Shown here: positions 44,113 through 56,046 of the stretch, piece after piece | How positions within the stretch are numbered: the stretch's first letter is position 1 | Layout of the letters: each line of letters starts with the position of its first letter | DNA from: Panorpa germanica | Taxonomy: Eukaryota; Arthropoda; Insecta; Mecoptera; Panorpidae | Reading direction: 5' to 3' | Length of the DNA stretch: 64,000 bases | Assembly: GCA_963678705.1 (NCBI GenBank) | Contig: OY783217.1 | Location: 9,362,001 to 9,426,000 of the forward strand | Made by a program: the position numbers and the translations under genes | Notes under the pieces: generated by a model | The model's input: only the letters and a program-made list of their open reading frames with translations | Told to the model about the DNA's origin: nothing | The model's database searches: none

Positions 44113-45983
44113 TATTTTAAAATTAAGTAAACTCATTGTGTCAGTGATATAAATTATATGCCAGCTCTGGGTAAATATTTACATATTTAACATATTACGC
44201 AATCTGTAGGATTACAAGGGATTTAAAATGTCCACAAGGACTTAGGGAAAGAATACTGTTGTTTACAAAATTAACTCCTGCCAAAATAATTCAAAAAATT
44301 GTAAATGTAAATTATGTATGCGTATACAAAGTCACATTGAGTTGTTAACAAACTCTTTCTATTATCAAAAAGTATTTCAAGTAAATTTATTTAAAATTAT
44401 AAGAAGATATACCAACTGTGTTTTATGTTCAACAGGCTTAGTCTACAGTACTTTAATTGTCTTCACATTTGTTGTTATTGGCCTTCGTTTCTTCGTTATT
44501 TCTTAACTTGTCAGTTTTCTTATTGTACATATTAGCTTTCTTCACCCAGGAAAAAATTGTCTTGAAATACAATGCTTGATAAACTTATAATATTATGATG
44601 AAATATCAGTTTGGTTTCTTTTTGATTTTGATTTGTGAGATCTTCGGTGACTTACTAAGTTAATTTAACTTTATTTTAAATTAAAAAAAAAAGTCCATCG
44701 TCACCATTTCGAAAAATATTGGTCAACTTTATTTGTAGATTGTAAAACCAGAACGCAAAACAATTAGAAGAAATACAAGCAGGTGCTATCATAAATTATA
44801 TGTCGTAAAAATCAAACTACATTTAAAAAGTAATTTAGTTACCTTTGTAAAAACGTAAACCTCTCTTTAATCTGACATATTTGAGATCACGACCATACCG
44901 GATTTGCAATTCTATAGGATTATTTAACAACAATAGAGTTTTATCGAAAATACCAAAGATAAATTAATCTAGATAAAAATACAAACGATTAAAACCAGCG
45001 AAGTTCAAAGAAAAACATAGAACATAAAAATTTAATTGAAACATTGAATACTTATTTAATTGAATCACACTTTTGTTGATTTTATTTCACTCTAGTACTG
45101 CAACATAGCAAGAAAGGATAAAAAAATATTTTAAAATGACTTCATCAGTGTCAGATTACAGATTGCCAAATTGTGGAACGCCGGATTGAAAACATGATAC
45201 TGTATTTGAGGAACGGAAACATAAGCTTTTAAATAAACACACCTAAGTCCATGAATGTTTCGATCAAGACCAACCGTTCCATCTAAGTTAATTACCGGCT
45301 ATTGCCTTAGAACAATAATAGTGGATTATTATCAATTTTCTTGGTATTAATTTAAGCTTTCCTGGAAAACTTTTAGAGCTTTTGATATATACCTAACTGG
45401 TATCATATTCCTCATTCAACATTTATTGATGCTGAGAGCTTTTGAACTGTTTGCTTATAGGTACATCATTGAAGTGGTATTGTATATCTTGTCAAGAATT
45501 GGGTGGAGGAAAGGGAGGAGTTGGGTTTATTTGTTTACATTTCTCATATTATTACTACGCAGCCATATTTGGGGGGCATTGTTGATAAATATCTTCTACA
45601 GATTTTGACAGAAGAACTCGTATATCTCCTCGAGCTAGAGTATACCATTTAGTCACCCTCCTATCTATCCTATATTCCTATCCATCCATCCATTTGCCTG
45701 CGGCTAGAATTCCAAGAAAACCAATATAGAGAAAAATGAATCCTGTGATGAAATATGAAACTTATTGATTGTCGAAATAACGTTCCAAGACGTAAAAGTA
45801 ATATTAAAGATTATCGAAATTTCAAAAATATGACCTTTTATCTTAGTTTTTTCACATACTAAACTAAATCTTTCTTTTTCCTTTTTTGTTGAAGCTAGCT
45901 ACTTCATAATATCATAGCTATCTACATGACATTTAGCATATTTATTACAGTTATATATATAATTCCAAATCTAATAATATCCG
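44113..45983. other. Stretch without recognisable gene
   Basis: AT-rich sequence. A short (CCAT)n run lies at about 45680-45695. Frames of about 60 codons at 44318-44506 and 45426-45608 lack motifs. Confidence 0.35.
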
Positions 45984-46222
45984 GGTAGAAAATATATCTT
46001 TAATTAGGTTGTACTAAGCTAGCAAGCATAAAATTGCACTGAAAGACAGTTTTTTATATAAGAAATAGATATTTGACCTTTGCATTAGCTTGTGTCAAGT
46101 TAGCACGTGTAATACTAGCGTAATACTACAAGATAATTATATATTAATTTTTTATACTCTATCCAGTTTAAAAGTTTTCTTGCAGTGTAGTTTCAAGTTT
46201 GCTACAAGCTTATAACCAAGAT
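45984..46222 (+). repeat. 81-bp repeat array: two tandem units plus one inverted unit
   Basis: After a GGGTAGAAAATATAT start, ATTAGGTTGTA at 46003 and ATTAGCTTGTG at 46084 begin two units exactly 81 bp apart. A third, inverted partial unit (TTTTCTTGCAGTGTAGTTTC then AAGTTTGCTACAAGCTTA) lies at about 46184-46222. The joining sequence between the two forward units (TATATAAGAAATAGATA) resembles that in the 28144 array. Confidence 0.75.
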
Positions 46223-47319
46223 TATTTTTTCAATATCACATTGAAATTGTAATTTAGTCTGCAAGATTTAACTTACTAGCGCACTACAAACTCAATTGTT
46301 ATACTTCTTCCTGAGATCCTTCCACTTACATCGTCCTCCTGCCACTGGTGGTTGTTTTCCTTCTTTCTTCTTTATCAACTACTGTTTCTCTACTTCTAAC
46401 ATACTTCAAAACTCACAATATCATACTTACTATACTACTATTACTACAATACTACTCCAATTATCATAATTTGTTCTCAGAAAATTAAATAACGCAGTAC
46501 TGGCGGCATTTTACTAATTAATGAATAATATTATTAATAATATTTATTAAATTTGAATGCAAAATTATTTTCGTTGGTCCCTCCATTTGCTTAACACTTC
46601 ACTGTAAATAAATTCAATTCAATAAGCATTTTAAGATTACTTCATTTTATAATTTCTCTGCTAGTAGAAAATTATCGTGCTATTCGCTTTAATTTTATTT
46701 AAAAAATAAAACAAACATTTAAATTGCATGCACAAAGTAACTGAGTTAATATTTATTTAAATGTAATAATAATTACATTACTACTGGAAAAGTAGTAAAA
46801 ATAATTATAAAGAAAAAAGTAATGGTGACATCGGTCGAACCTAAGAGTCGTGACTAGAATACTTAATCCACTTAAGTTATAATTATGAAAATATTAAAAT
46901 GATCGTAAATACCAATGTAACTGTATTGAAATAAAACGAGCTTGAAATAAACGTTGTAGCACGGAGCGGTGCATTGACTTCATAGAATTACAAGAAATTA
47001 AAAATGAATAAACCGACGAGTATAGTAACGGTTGTTTTAGTGTTCCAGCGAAAGTGATGTGATTAGTATATGCGTTTTTATAAAAAGTCATCAAAACCGC
47101 CAAAGTAGCTAATAAAAATAAACTGTGTTTTACTGTTATAAATAAAGGTGATAAGCTTTTATATTTGAGTAGTAGTCAAAGTAACATCATTTACATAGTT
47201 TATATTTTATTCATTTGACTCACATGGTGACTTAAGCAGCCCAGCCTGCCAGGTAATCGGTGCCGAGTCAATTCAGTATCGCTACGAGTGAACAGAATGT
47301 ACTACCGTCTGTTGCGCAA
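46223..47319. other. Stretch without recognisable gene
   Basis: AT-rich sequence. A 69-codon minus frame at 46894-47103 has no motif. Confidence 0.35.
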
Positions 47320-47610
47320 CTCATCAATATATGTTTTCTCGCAACGAAGGTGTGAAATCAAGTAAAATTTCGAAGAGACTCCAAGTACAGTTCCTTGATA
47401 CTACTCTAAGTAAAACCCAAATGTTTCATAGTGCTTAGACATTTTGAATTGGTCATGATAGAGTGGAAAATGAAAGCCATAAACGTTGTTATTCTAGGAC
47501 AATATTCAGGCCATGCGTGAGCTTGTTGAAAATGATCGCTGCATGACTGTTACCTAGATTTCATCTGAGGCTGCGTATCGCAACAAACAGTACATACGCA
47601 ATTGATTAGT
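47320..47610 (+). pseudogene. Decayed mariner transposase, N-terminal DNA-binding region
   Basis: The frame encodes EGVKSSKISKRLQVQF, then DTTLSKTQMFHSA with stops. After a frameshift come VENESHKR and then MRELVENDRCMTVT, stop, ISSEAAYR. This follows the mariner/SETMAR-type helix-turn-helix region (EGVK..EI..RL...YG...LS...V..W...F..GR....D......V..LV..DRR.TV..IA). At least three stops and one frameshift interrupt it. The DDD catalytic core is not visible downstream. No terminal repeats were found, so the 6545 fragment is not shown to be the same family. Confidence 0.72.
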
Positions 47611-47666
47611 ATGGCATCTTATTTTCTCCAAAAAGGGATCAAACACCTTCCTATTTAATGAAATAA

Positions 47667-47690
47667 ATATTATTATTATTATTATTATAT
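47667..47690. repeat. (ATT)n microsatellite
   Basis: Short ATT trinucleotide run of about 24 bases. Confidence 0.9.
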
Positions 47691-47809
47691 TATGTTAATT
47701 GTATGCCTTTCGTCTTTACAATCTACAGTATTATTTTTCCTAATACATTTCATTCTTATATTCAAACTTACAACTAAACTTAAACAATTCTAGACTTTTA
47801 TTACTTCCA

Positions 47810-48015
47810 GAAGTACTTTCTCCTTGTTCTTCTCTTGACCCCTCTCTCTCTTCATATTTCCTAGTCCTCCTTCATTCTCATTGTTTCCTCACGTCTTGTC
47901 TTCTTTGTCTCCTCTCAACAAACCATCTATTATCTTTGCACTATTCTTCTTCCTTTCTGTCTTCATTTTCACTTCTCTCGCTTTTTACGTCTATCACTCT
48001 GTTTCTTTTGTCCGA
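47810..48015. repeat. Pyrimidine-rich strand-asymmetric tract
   Basis: About 200 bases with very few purines on the + strand (CTTGACCCCTCTCTCTCTTC, CTCCTCTCAACAAACC). No LINE-tail frame is visible on either strand, unlike the similar-looking 33490-33790. It may be a low-complexity tract. Confidence 0.5.
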
Positions 48016-49699
48016 CCATTGAATTGATACTAGGAAAAATATTCTCTCCACATTCACTAATAAATATATTTCTGTTGTAAGAAACTATATATAAAAATAA
48101 GGCCCTCCATTTGTAATTTTATGAAAGCACCAATAAATCTGTATTAAAATATTTAGGATTATTTTTGAGTGACGCTCGATACAGTAGTCACCTGTACGTG
48201 GATTAGGAACATCAGATTGAATACGTCACTGCTCAATATTCCCTTGTAATTCTCAGCTGAAAAAATATTCTATGTACACAACAAGGAACGGCGAACAAAG
48301 TACAACGAACGACCGAACGAACGAACAGTAATAAATTTGTAAAGTTTCATTGAAACGCCAGAGTTTAAACCGTTTGAATGATTTATTGAAAGTCTTAGCA
48401 ACGGATTAGGGCGAGGCGTTCGGATTATCGCCTCATGTCTTGCGCCGTCTGGAAAAAAACACTCACCTTGTGCAGTAAGAAGCTGTTACATCAAAACGAA
48501 GGAGATATTTCGTTGCTAGATTTAATAGAAGACATTTATCAACGAATTATTACCAAGAAAAAACAACGTTCTATTTGAATGATTCTATTTCTTTTAGCAT
48601 AAATGTGTAAACTACATTTTCTTCTAAATTTCATTTTTACTTTATTGCATATAATGCCACCTTTTGACTAGACTTATTTGTCAGTAACATCGTCCTTGTC
48701 CAAACGCGTACCATTTCAACATACGACATCAAACATTTATATATTTTCAATCATAAGTTGACGTTTCTTTTAGATATTAATGAAATAAATCCAAACTAAT
48801 TTGAGAAAGTATACAATAATCAATAAAATCAATAATAAGTACAATACTTTACACATCATTACATGAAGGAACATAAAAGGAAATCATTATATGCGATTGC
48901 ATTATAGTACATGGGACATAAAACTGCAGCTTGAAAAAATTAAATAAATGTTTCATTTGTATACCACAGAAAAATGTCTGTAGTATACAATATCTTTATC
49001 TAACTTGAAAATTGATAAATGATTTTTTTTCTAAACAAATTAAACTATTTAAACTATCTAAGGGAATTCGTAGTATGGATAAAGAATGCCAATGTATTAA
49101 GTTACATGTTGTTTTGGTGTAGACATGTTGTATAATCTCTTCCAACAAATGTTGCAGTCGCACTGGTTTGAACGAGGCATTAAATAAGCAACTAGTGAGA
49201 AAGAGTTGAAAGCTGGTATATCGAAAGTGAGTAAACTTAAAATGGCAAGATTTACTAATAAAAATACAAAGAGCACAGATCTTATATAGATCCGACTTAA
49301 AGTATTTATACATTACATACATATTTATACATATCTAACGATTCTTAACTAGTGCTCAAAGGAAAAAAACATTTGATCTTACTTTTCTCCTAATAATTAT
49401 TTTTCGCATACTGTATTTTAGCATGAAGCAACCAAACTGTGTGTTACAATTTCAACGTTTACTACTTTCCTTTTCCATGTCGACGTCAGGAATTGTTATA
49501 TATTTTCTTGAGTTGTAAAAGATTTGACTTGTTTTGTATGGGAATCTTCCATATGTTTCAAACCGTAAAAAATACTCACTTTTGGTTTTAACATTCTCAA
49601 CCCCCAAAAATAAATGTAAAATATAAATATTGGAAAGAGGAAAAAGGAAATGAAAGGATATCCATGAATTTGTGTTATATTGTATTGTATAGGTCGGAT
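48016..49699. other. Stretch without recognisable gene
   Basis: A short (CGAA)n run lies at 48310-48326. CGAGGCGTTCGGATTATCGC near 48411 forms a 6-bp-stem hairpin. A 108-codon minus frame (48996-49322) and a 94-codon minus frame (49452-49736) lack recognisable domains; the latter ends in an AG repeat. Confidence 0.35.
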
Positions 49700-49722
49700 G
49701 AGGGAGAGAGAGAGAGAGAGTG
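49700..49722. repeat. (GA)n microsatellite
   Basis: Short AG run. Confidence 0.9.
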
Positions 49723-49830
49723 AAGATGAAATTCACTTTGTATAGATGGAAACAAGGTGTAAGAACTCGTTTAGAATTTCTGATATATACCTACTATACA
49801 ATATACAATCCTGTACGTACCATTCTTACC

Positions 49831-49900
49831 AGGGATGGGGAACTTTATTAATGTGAGTTTTCAAAAACAACAGCTGGTACCACTTAGTCATAACAGCTAT
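49831..49900 (+). mobile_element. hAT-like left end without partner
   Basis: CAGGGATGGGGAACTTTATT resembles the CAGGGGTGGGCAAACTT-type terminus of hAT transposons. No inverse copy was found downstream, so this is at best a solo end. Confidence 0.3.
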
Positions 49901-52616
49901 TATAGAATCTTAAATAATATTTTAAAAATTAGGAGTCGTAACACTTCCTTAGAGGCTTCTGTATAAGGGGATAATAAACAATACAAGTTCATATACTTGA
50001 AAATAAAATAATCAATTTGAATTTATAGAAAAGTGCGCTAAATATAATTGTTTTTTAAAGTACAAAGATGATTTGTACATATTAAGTAAATGTTCTGTCG
50101 ATTTTCTGTAGTCTATTTTATGCTAATCGTTCGAGATGAATAACATTATAAGACAGGTTTATGTAATAATAGGCGAATCTTCAGGCCATCAGAACACACT
50201 TGCGATAAGTCTGTTTCAAGATAAAATTGTTAGTATTGTATCTGTTTTGTTAATGTGTTTTGTATTGTGTTATCCCTATCTATCTGCGACAAAGACAAAC
50301 CACTTTTCAATAGATTTCTTTTTAAATTTTGTTTATAGACTAAGAATAACGTTTACGAATAAAGCTCAAAGAATTTTTAAAAGAACTGTTTAAAATCCGA
50401 GATAATTAATACCAAAGTTAGCAGTTTTCATGCACACCTCCTATTTGAAGCATATAAAATTTCCTGCCCGTCCAACTATTTTCTATTAGACACAAAAATT
50501 TATCGATAGAATTTTGAAGAAATTTTTAAACCTTTTTTAAACAAATGAAAAATAAAATAAAAATTCACCGTTTTGTATTCGATTGTTCTTAAGGCAATCG
50601 TGAGTTCAATATGCAATCGTTCTATAAAATATATCGATTGCAAAATCGATTGATAAAGCATAAACAAATTAAAACATTTAATTCTTATAATTTGCTGAAG
50701 TTGTAAACACAATAAATTATAGTATTCTAAATAAGCACATGACATCGCCATTGATTTATCTTTTGTCAACTTGTATATAACACAAATTAAAACAGGGTTA
50801 AGTTCATTCAACAAAGACAGCCCTTTGGCATTAGGTTTTCAACCTACGACTGTATAGTACATATTATGTGCTATGTACAGTATGGGTGAAAATACAAAAT
50901 GTTTAAATATTTATTTTATAAATGATTAAATTATATAAATATAAATTTTATATTCAAACAAAAAGGTATATGGAATATAGGTACTCTTATGGCACGGCCG
51001 TACCAATAAAGGGATGAAAATATGTGTTGGTATTCTGAATATCAATCAGAAAGGGTGATTTAAATATGAATATTTAATTGGGTCTTTGTTTATTTATAGA
51101 TGTTTTGAATATTTAGTGAAATATCTTCACACCACTACCAACCAACTCTTTGTAACCGAAAAACGATATTTTGTTCGTATTGTAAACCTTTGTCTTAAAT
51201 TTAATTTGAAACATAGAATAATGGCAACGTTGACACGATCTGTTATTTGACAATGTGTGTTTGTGTTTGTGTAGGACTTAAGGGCAACCATTCAAGAACT
51301 GTATAATAGCAAATCCTTTGCCAGTAGCTGGCAATGTTCGAGTATTGTATTAGAACGTCAATCTATTTTAGAATGTTCGTTATGGTTATTGAACGTTCCA
51401 TGGAAAAGGATTATTTTGATTTACCTTCTGATATCATAGCGTAACAGGTACATGAACAATTTAAGGTGGTAGCTGAAATTGAAGTAGGTGGCAGAAGATT
51501 TCTTTCTCACAAAGTCATAACATAGAAAATTGTGTATAATATGCGGAGTATACTTTGCAGTTCTTCAACTCTATACCTGTTAGACATACAAAAAAAGTAC
51601 TTAAACAAAACTGTAGATAATTTTGCACTCTATAAAATTGATAATAGCTATATTTATCGTCGCACCCACTAATAAAGAGATATTGCAAAAATACTTTTTT
51701 CTCACCATTTTTTCAAGATGGCAACGCATGCCGTTGTCGCCAGAGGTCAAAACCTTGGAAGTTTCATGAATTAGATCTACCAACTATTTTGAATGCCTTC
51801 TTGAATAACTTCTTCACGAGTTGACATACATTTTGCGGTCCAGCAGTTTTTCATTTACTACATCGTAGTAATAAACGTCACAATTTCATACTAGCAGCCA
51901 GATGTGCAGAATTCTTGAGCTATGCTACTCCACTAATATTCTTAGCATAATGATATTAAGTACTCCAGTTACTAAGGTACTAGTTAATCATTGGTTAAAT
52001 TCTGCGGAATCTGAAAATCTCAATTAACAGTTACATTCAAAATAATAATTTTTTTATAATAATTTATTTAATACATAAAGAAAATACAGTTATAAATATG
52101 AAATACAAAATTATCAAATGAAAAATAATCTGCAGTAGTAATACCAAACTATAGTTTTAAAAACCGCTTTGTTCCCTCCCTCTACGAAGAAACACTGTAT
52201 ATTTTAATGTGGAGTTAGTACTACGATAAGTAGACTTGGATGTTTTTTATGTAACGGATAAATACTACTCTAAGAAATAGTATCTTTAGTAAAATTTACT
52301 CGTTATCAAAAAGCGGGGGGGAGGAAGGAGGTTATAGCACTTTGTTTTCTCCTCCCTCCTAATTTGTTGTTTATTTACTCAATGTCTAGCAAATAACAAT
52401 TTTGGCCAACCACAAATGATACGTGTCAAAATTAACAAAATTATTTTACGGTAGAATGAATAAATATAGAATTATTGAAGCGTTATGTAGGTTATCACTC
52501 ATAGGTTTAATTGTACACTCAATTTAATAAACTCCTTTTATTATAACGAATCTAACTGATGTATATGTCAAACAACAATTTGTCTAAAAATTCACCACCA
52601 TTCTGCTAAAAATTAC
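49901..52616. other. Long stretch without recognisable gene
   Basis: AT-rich sequence. An 85-codon frame (50136-50393) and a 104-codon minus frame (50500-50814) have no motif. Two nGAAnnTTCn palindromes lie 20 bp apart at 51370-51379 and 51390-51399. A GGGGGGGAGG run is at about 52316-52325. Confidence 0.35.
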
Positions 52617-52795
52617 TGAGCGAAAATAATTCGGGATATATCTCTGTCGTATCGGGACCGTAGTGCCGATGAAAACAGTTCTATCTGGAAACGGCGTGAA
52701 AGGATCCCGGGGAAACTGGGAAAACGTTTGTCGTTATGCGGTTGTTGTCCGGAAATGAAATCGTTGACAGTCATTGCAGTTTCGTAGGAAATCAA
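52617..52795. other. CpG-dense patch of unknown function
   Basis: About 14 CpG dinucleotides in 180 bases (CGTATCGGGACCGTAGTGCC, GGAAACGGCGTG, GATCCCGGGG) against an AT-rich, CpG-poor background. A 60-codon minus frame spans it without any known motif. It could be a conserved regulatory element, an old exon or a transposon fragment. Confidence 0.4.
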
Positions 52796-54547
52796 GATTT
52801 CAACTCAACTAGATGCAGTGTACTAAATGGATCAAATGGAATGTTGGTAACACTTGCTAAGCGAGAATGATGAGATAAATTTGATTATTTTGAAGCTCAT
52901 ATATCATAAAGGTAAAGTGCTACTTACACTAAGACCGTAATTTTATAACTTTTGATGGAGCCCATTAATTTTAGTCATATATTATCTAAATGAAGCTAGT
53001 TAAATTTATCATTATTAATAATTAATAATTAAGTTTTATTAATAATTCGAAAAACTATCTATGTATCTTGAAATAAAGTTCTGGAAATATCAAGTGATGA
53101 AAAACATGTGATTATAGCTTACACTTTTATAAAAAGACGACGAATCAGACGTAGAATGTATTGGTTTTATCCATACATCGAAAAGAACATTAACCGCAGA
53201 TTGTTTGTTGCTGCAAGAGAGTTATCAGAGAATGATTCAGTATTTTAATCAGTGTACCGAATGATTATTGTTCAATAATGTAACTTCAATTGACTGCCGA
53301 GTTCTTCATTTTTTTAAAAAATATTGCGTCAATGCGTCGTGCAGTACACTAAAGCATGACGGTTGCTTGCCAGTAAGCAAATGCGACGTTGCAACTCTGT
53401 GGACAAAGCCGCCGTTGTTTAAATGCAAGCTACAAGAAAGCGTACGACAAGCGTGACAAAACCGTGCGTATGAAATGATGCTTCGTGGACGTAAGTCTTA
53501 TTTTTACGTTACTTTTACGCTTTTCAGTTCAAGGGTTATATATATGTAATGAAATTATATTTCTTTAGTTGGTACGAAGCTGGTCTGTCGGTAAAACAGT
53601 GACAATATACTCATGGACTCCATAGAGGACGTTGTGAGAACAAAACTTATTATAAAATTAGATAAAAAGGAATTGACAATTTAAATGTCGTTTTTTTATT
53701 TTAGGTAGGATAGTATCATTAAGTTTAAGTTAAACAGTGTAATTATTATAATGTGTATTTAAATTACTAAAATTGAATACTTTGATTTCAGAGCAACACA
53801 TAGGTTTGATTAAAAATTTACAATTCCTAATAAAATTGGAGATATTGTCTTATATATATTTAGATTTAAATGTACATAGAATTTCACACATTATATGTCT
53901 AATTATAACTTCATCGTAAAGTGCTGTTGAATGAAATCAAATCGATTATTAAAACACTTAGTAAACAAACTTTGTTCTTTAAAGTATACTTAATATTACT
54001 TAAATTCATTGATAACGAGACAAAAAACTCTTTTCAATATTTAGAAAAGTTTTACGATTCCTGTTCCTATTTTATTCATGTAATCCAAGCACGTGTCCTG
54101 TTTTCCTGCTTCCCGTTAAAGTTAGTTGTTTTTAGGGATTATTATCACTTTTTTAACGACTAAAATCATGGACAAGAAAGAAATAAAAACATGGTGAACA
54201 AAAAATAAATGGTGTGAGGTTTATTAAGTAATGTAGAGAATGAGCAATCAAATACCAATTCCCGTATTACATAACAAAATCAATCATGTTATTGCTGTCT
54301 TTTTCTTTCACTTTGTGTAAGTAATTATTGTTTCTCTCTCTAATGGTTTTCGTAATTTAAAGACTATAAATATAATACACTAATTGACTTTGTAGCACCT
54401 TTTTTGTTCATTTTGTTTAATGTTTTACATTTTAGCCAACGTTTTTCTGGTTTGGTTGTTAATGTTGTACGACTTTTATATTAATTAATGTAGCTTTATG
54501 TTAAATAGGAAACCACGTTTCATTATACTCTCAAACTGCTTTCCTTT
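52796..54547. other. Stretch without recognisable gene
   Basis: A second less AT-rich patch lies at 53320-53500 and ends in a donor-like GAC|GTAAGT at 53488-53496. TTTTTTTATTTTAG|GTAGGA at 53704|53705 is a weak ratchet-like junction, and TTTGATTTCAG at 53781-53791 is acceptor-like. No open exon connects them. Confidence 0.35.
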
Positions 54548-54606
54548 TGTCGGTGTGCGGGTGCGGTGTAGGGTGTACGGTGTACGGTGGGTGGTAGGTG
54601 GTGGTT
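54548..54606. repeat. G-rich degenerate tandem repeat
   Basis: GGTGTGCGGGTGCGGTGTAG, GGTGTACGGTGTACGGTG and GGTGGTAGGTGGTGG form a GGTGTA(C/G)-type array of about 60 bases. It is entirely purine/T on the + strand and has many G doublets and triplets. Confidence 0.8.
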
Positions 54607-55411
54607 CTAGTTATTATAAAACGGGTACTTATTTTAAATATATGAACTATGAATATTACGTACTTATTTGAACTTGTGAGGTTATGGTTATATAATTATA
54701 CTACAATGGTGTTTAATTGTATGGCTTTTGTTAGGTAATGGCTTTGTAGAATATTATGTGCATAATATTATACGTAGATTGTCGGTCCCGCATTTATTTG
54801 AACAAGAACTGACTAGGTGGTTTTTTAGTTAAGTAATGTATGTTGAAAGTTGTATGTTTTTCTTCAGTTTAAAATATTGCGTTTTTTCTTTTCTTTTAAA
54901 AACAAATATAAAATACAATTTTTGATTTAGTTATATTATATAACTAGTACTAGTTATGGAAAAGTTAATAGTGAATTTATAATCCATTAATTACGGAGAT
55001 GAGAGAGTCCACAAAATGTGACAAAAGGAGTAAAAGAGTCACATGTTTTGTGACGTCACACCTAATGTAAAATTCGACTTCCAAAAAAATAGAAAAAAAT
55101 TATGTGTTACAAAACGTGACAATGTAGAGGGGACGGGGTTAAGAAATAAGGAACTGTGTGACTTATTTTTTATAACCATTATGTTATTCAAATTCTATCT
55201 AATGTAAATTTGACAATAAACATCAATAATAGATATAATATAATATATGTAGTATTGGATAGATGAACATTGTAATTAGAATATCCAAAAAATTAAATTA
55301 AAAAAAGAAAAACAATAATAGAAAAATCTGCAAAAGAAATAACACGGTTGTTTTGGCATCCATGTAATATTTTGCTTCTAATAAGATAACCTGATACCCT
55401 GGTAAAAATGT
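54607..55411. other. Stretch with a possible dispersed repeat at 54.99-55.16 kb
   Basis: TGTTTTGTGACGTCACACC (55044-55062) followed by ATGTGTTACAAAACGTGAC and GAGGGGACGGGGTTAAG (to about 55142) resembles a widespread insect dispersed repeat. The class was not determined. The rest is AT-rich. Confidence 0.35.
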
Positions 55412-55560
55412 TAGGCTTGAGTTAGGTTGCAGCACTCTAGCAAGTTGATTCCAGCACTCTGCGTAATTGTTTCTATGAATATCGCGAGTTGAAAAAAAGG
55501 AATCTCGTAATAAGCATGTAGCAAGCTTAGGAGCTTTCTTTATGAGACAATTGTCTATCT
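55412..55560 (+). repeat. Two diverged tandem copies of the 81-bp repeat
   Basis: GTTAGGTTGCAGCACTCTAG then CAAGTTGATTCCAGCACTCT start a first unit at 55421. AAGCATGTAGCAAGCTTAGG with GAGACAATT form a second, about 89 bp further on. CTGGTAAAAATGTT just upstream matches the CAGGTAGAAATAT start of the family. More diverged than the other arrays. Confidence 0.5.
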
Positions 55561-55969
55561 GATATATTAATATTTATTATTCTACAAGCTTTAAATGGAT
55601 TTCTTAAAATATTATAATCCGAACGAAAAGAAAAATCAACAATCCGACTAAGACAAAAATACATTTCATAAACTTGATACTACAAAATCTGTGCTACATA
55701 TATATTGGTCTTAATATAGTCTCTGTACTTTTAGAGTCTTATATTTTAAGTCTTGCAAGCACTCACAACGAAAAAAGTGTTATAACTTTTTTGCAAACAT
55801 ATAAATATTTATTGTTTTCATCAAATGCTGTTATTAATATATGTTATTATGTATAAACTTTTCTGTTGTATGAATTTCGCCTTTACTTACTATTTAGTTT
55901 ACATACGTAAATCGAGAACTACTGTATATGATTTAAACTTTCATAAACATTGCATTTTAATTTTTCTTT

Positions 55970-56046
55970 ATATTAATTTATGTTTTCTTTTTTTTTCTAG
56001 GTAAGTCGTCATTCCAGCTCTAATAATATTCACATGGAGGTAAGGT
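55970..56046 (+). promoter_or_regulatory. Candidate recursive splice (ratchet) site with cryptic exon
   Basis: TTTTCTTTTTTTTTCTAG ends at 56000 and abuts GTAAGT at 56001, so acceptor and donor share one junction. TTAAT within 55970-55980 could serve as branch point. A second donor, GAG|GTAAGG, follows at 56039|56040, giving a 39-nt cryptic exon. The segment after the junction resembles that at 8647: both run GTAAGT, CCAG, TAATAA and then ATGGAGGT. Same strand and architecture as the first site. Together they support + strand transcription through the window. Confidence 0.65.

Noticed and set aside
47810-48015. Another LINE tail on the minus strand, by analogy with 33490-33790
   Set aside because: I could not find the RM...GRPR...W..KA pattern in any minus-strand frame.
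53680-53710. Ratchet site (TTTTTTTATTTTAG|GTAGGA)
   Set aside because: Good pyrimidine tract, but GTAGGA is a weak donor; kept only as a note.
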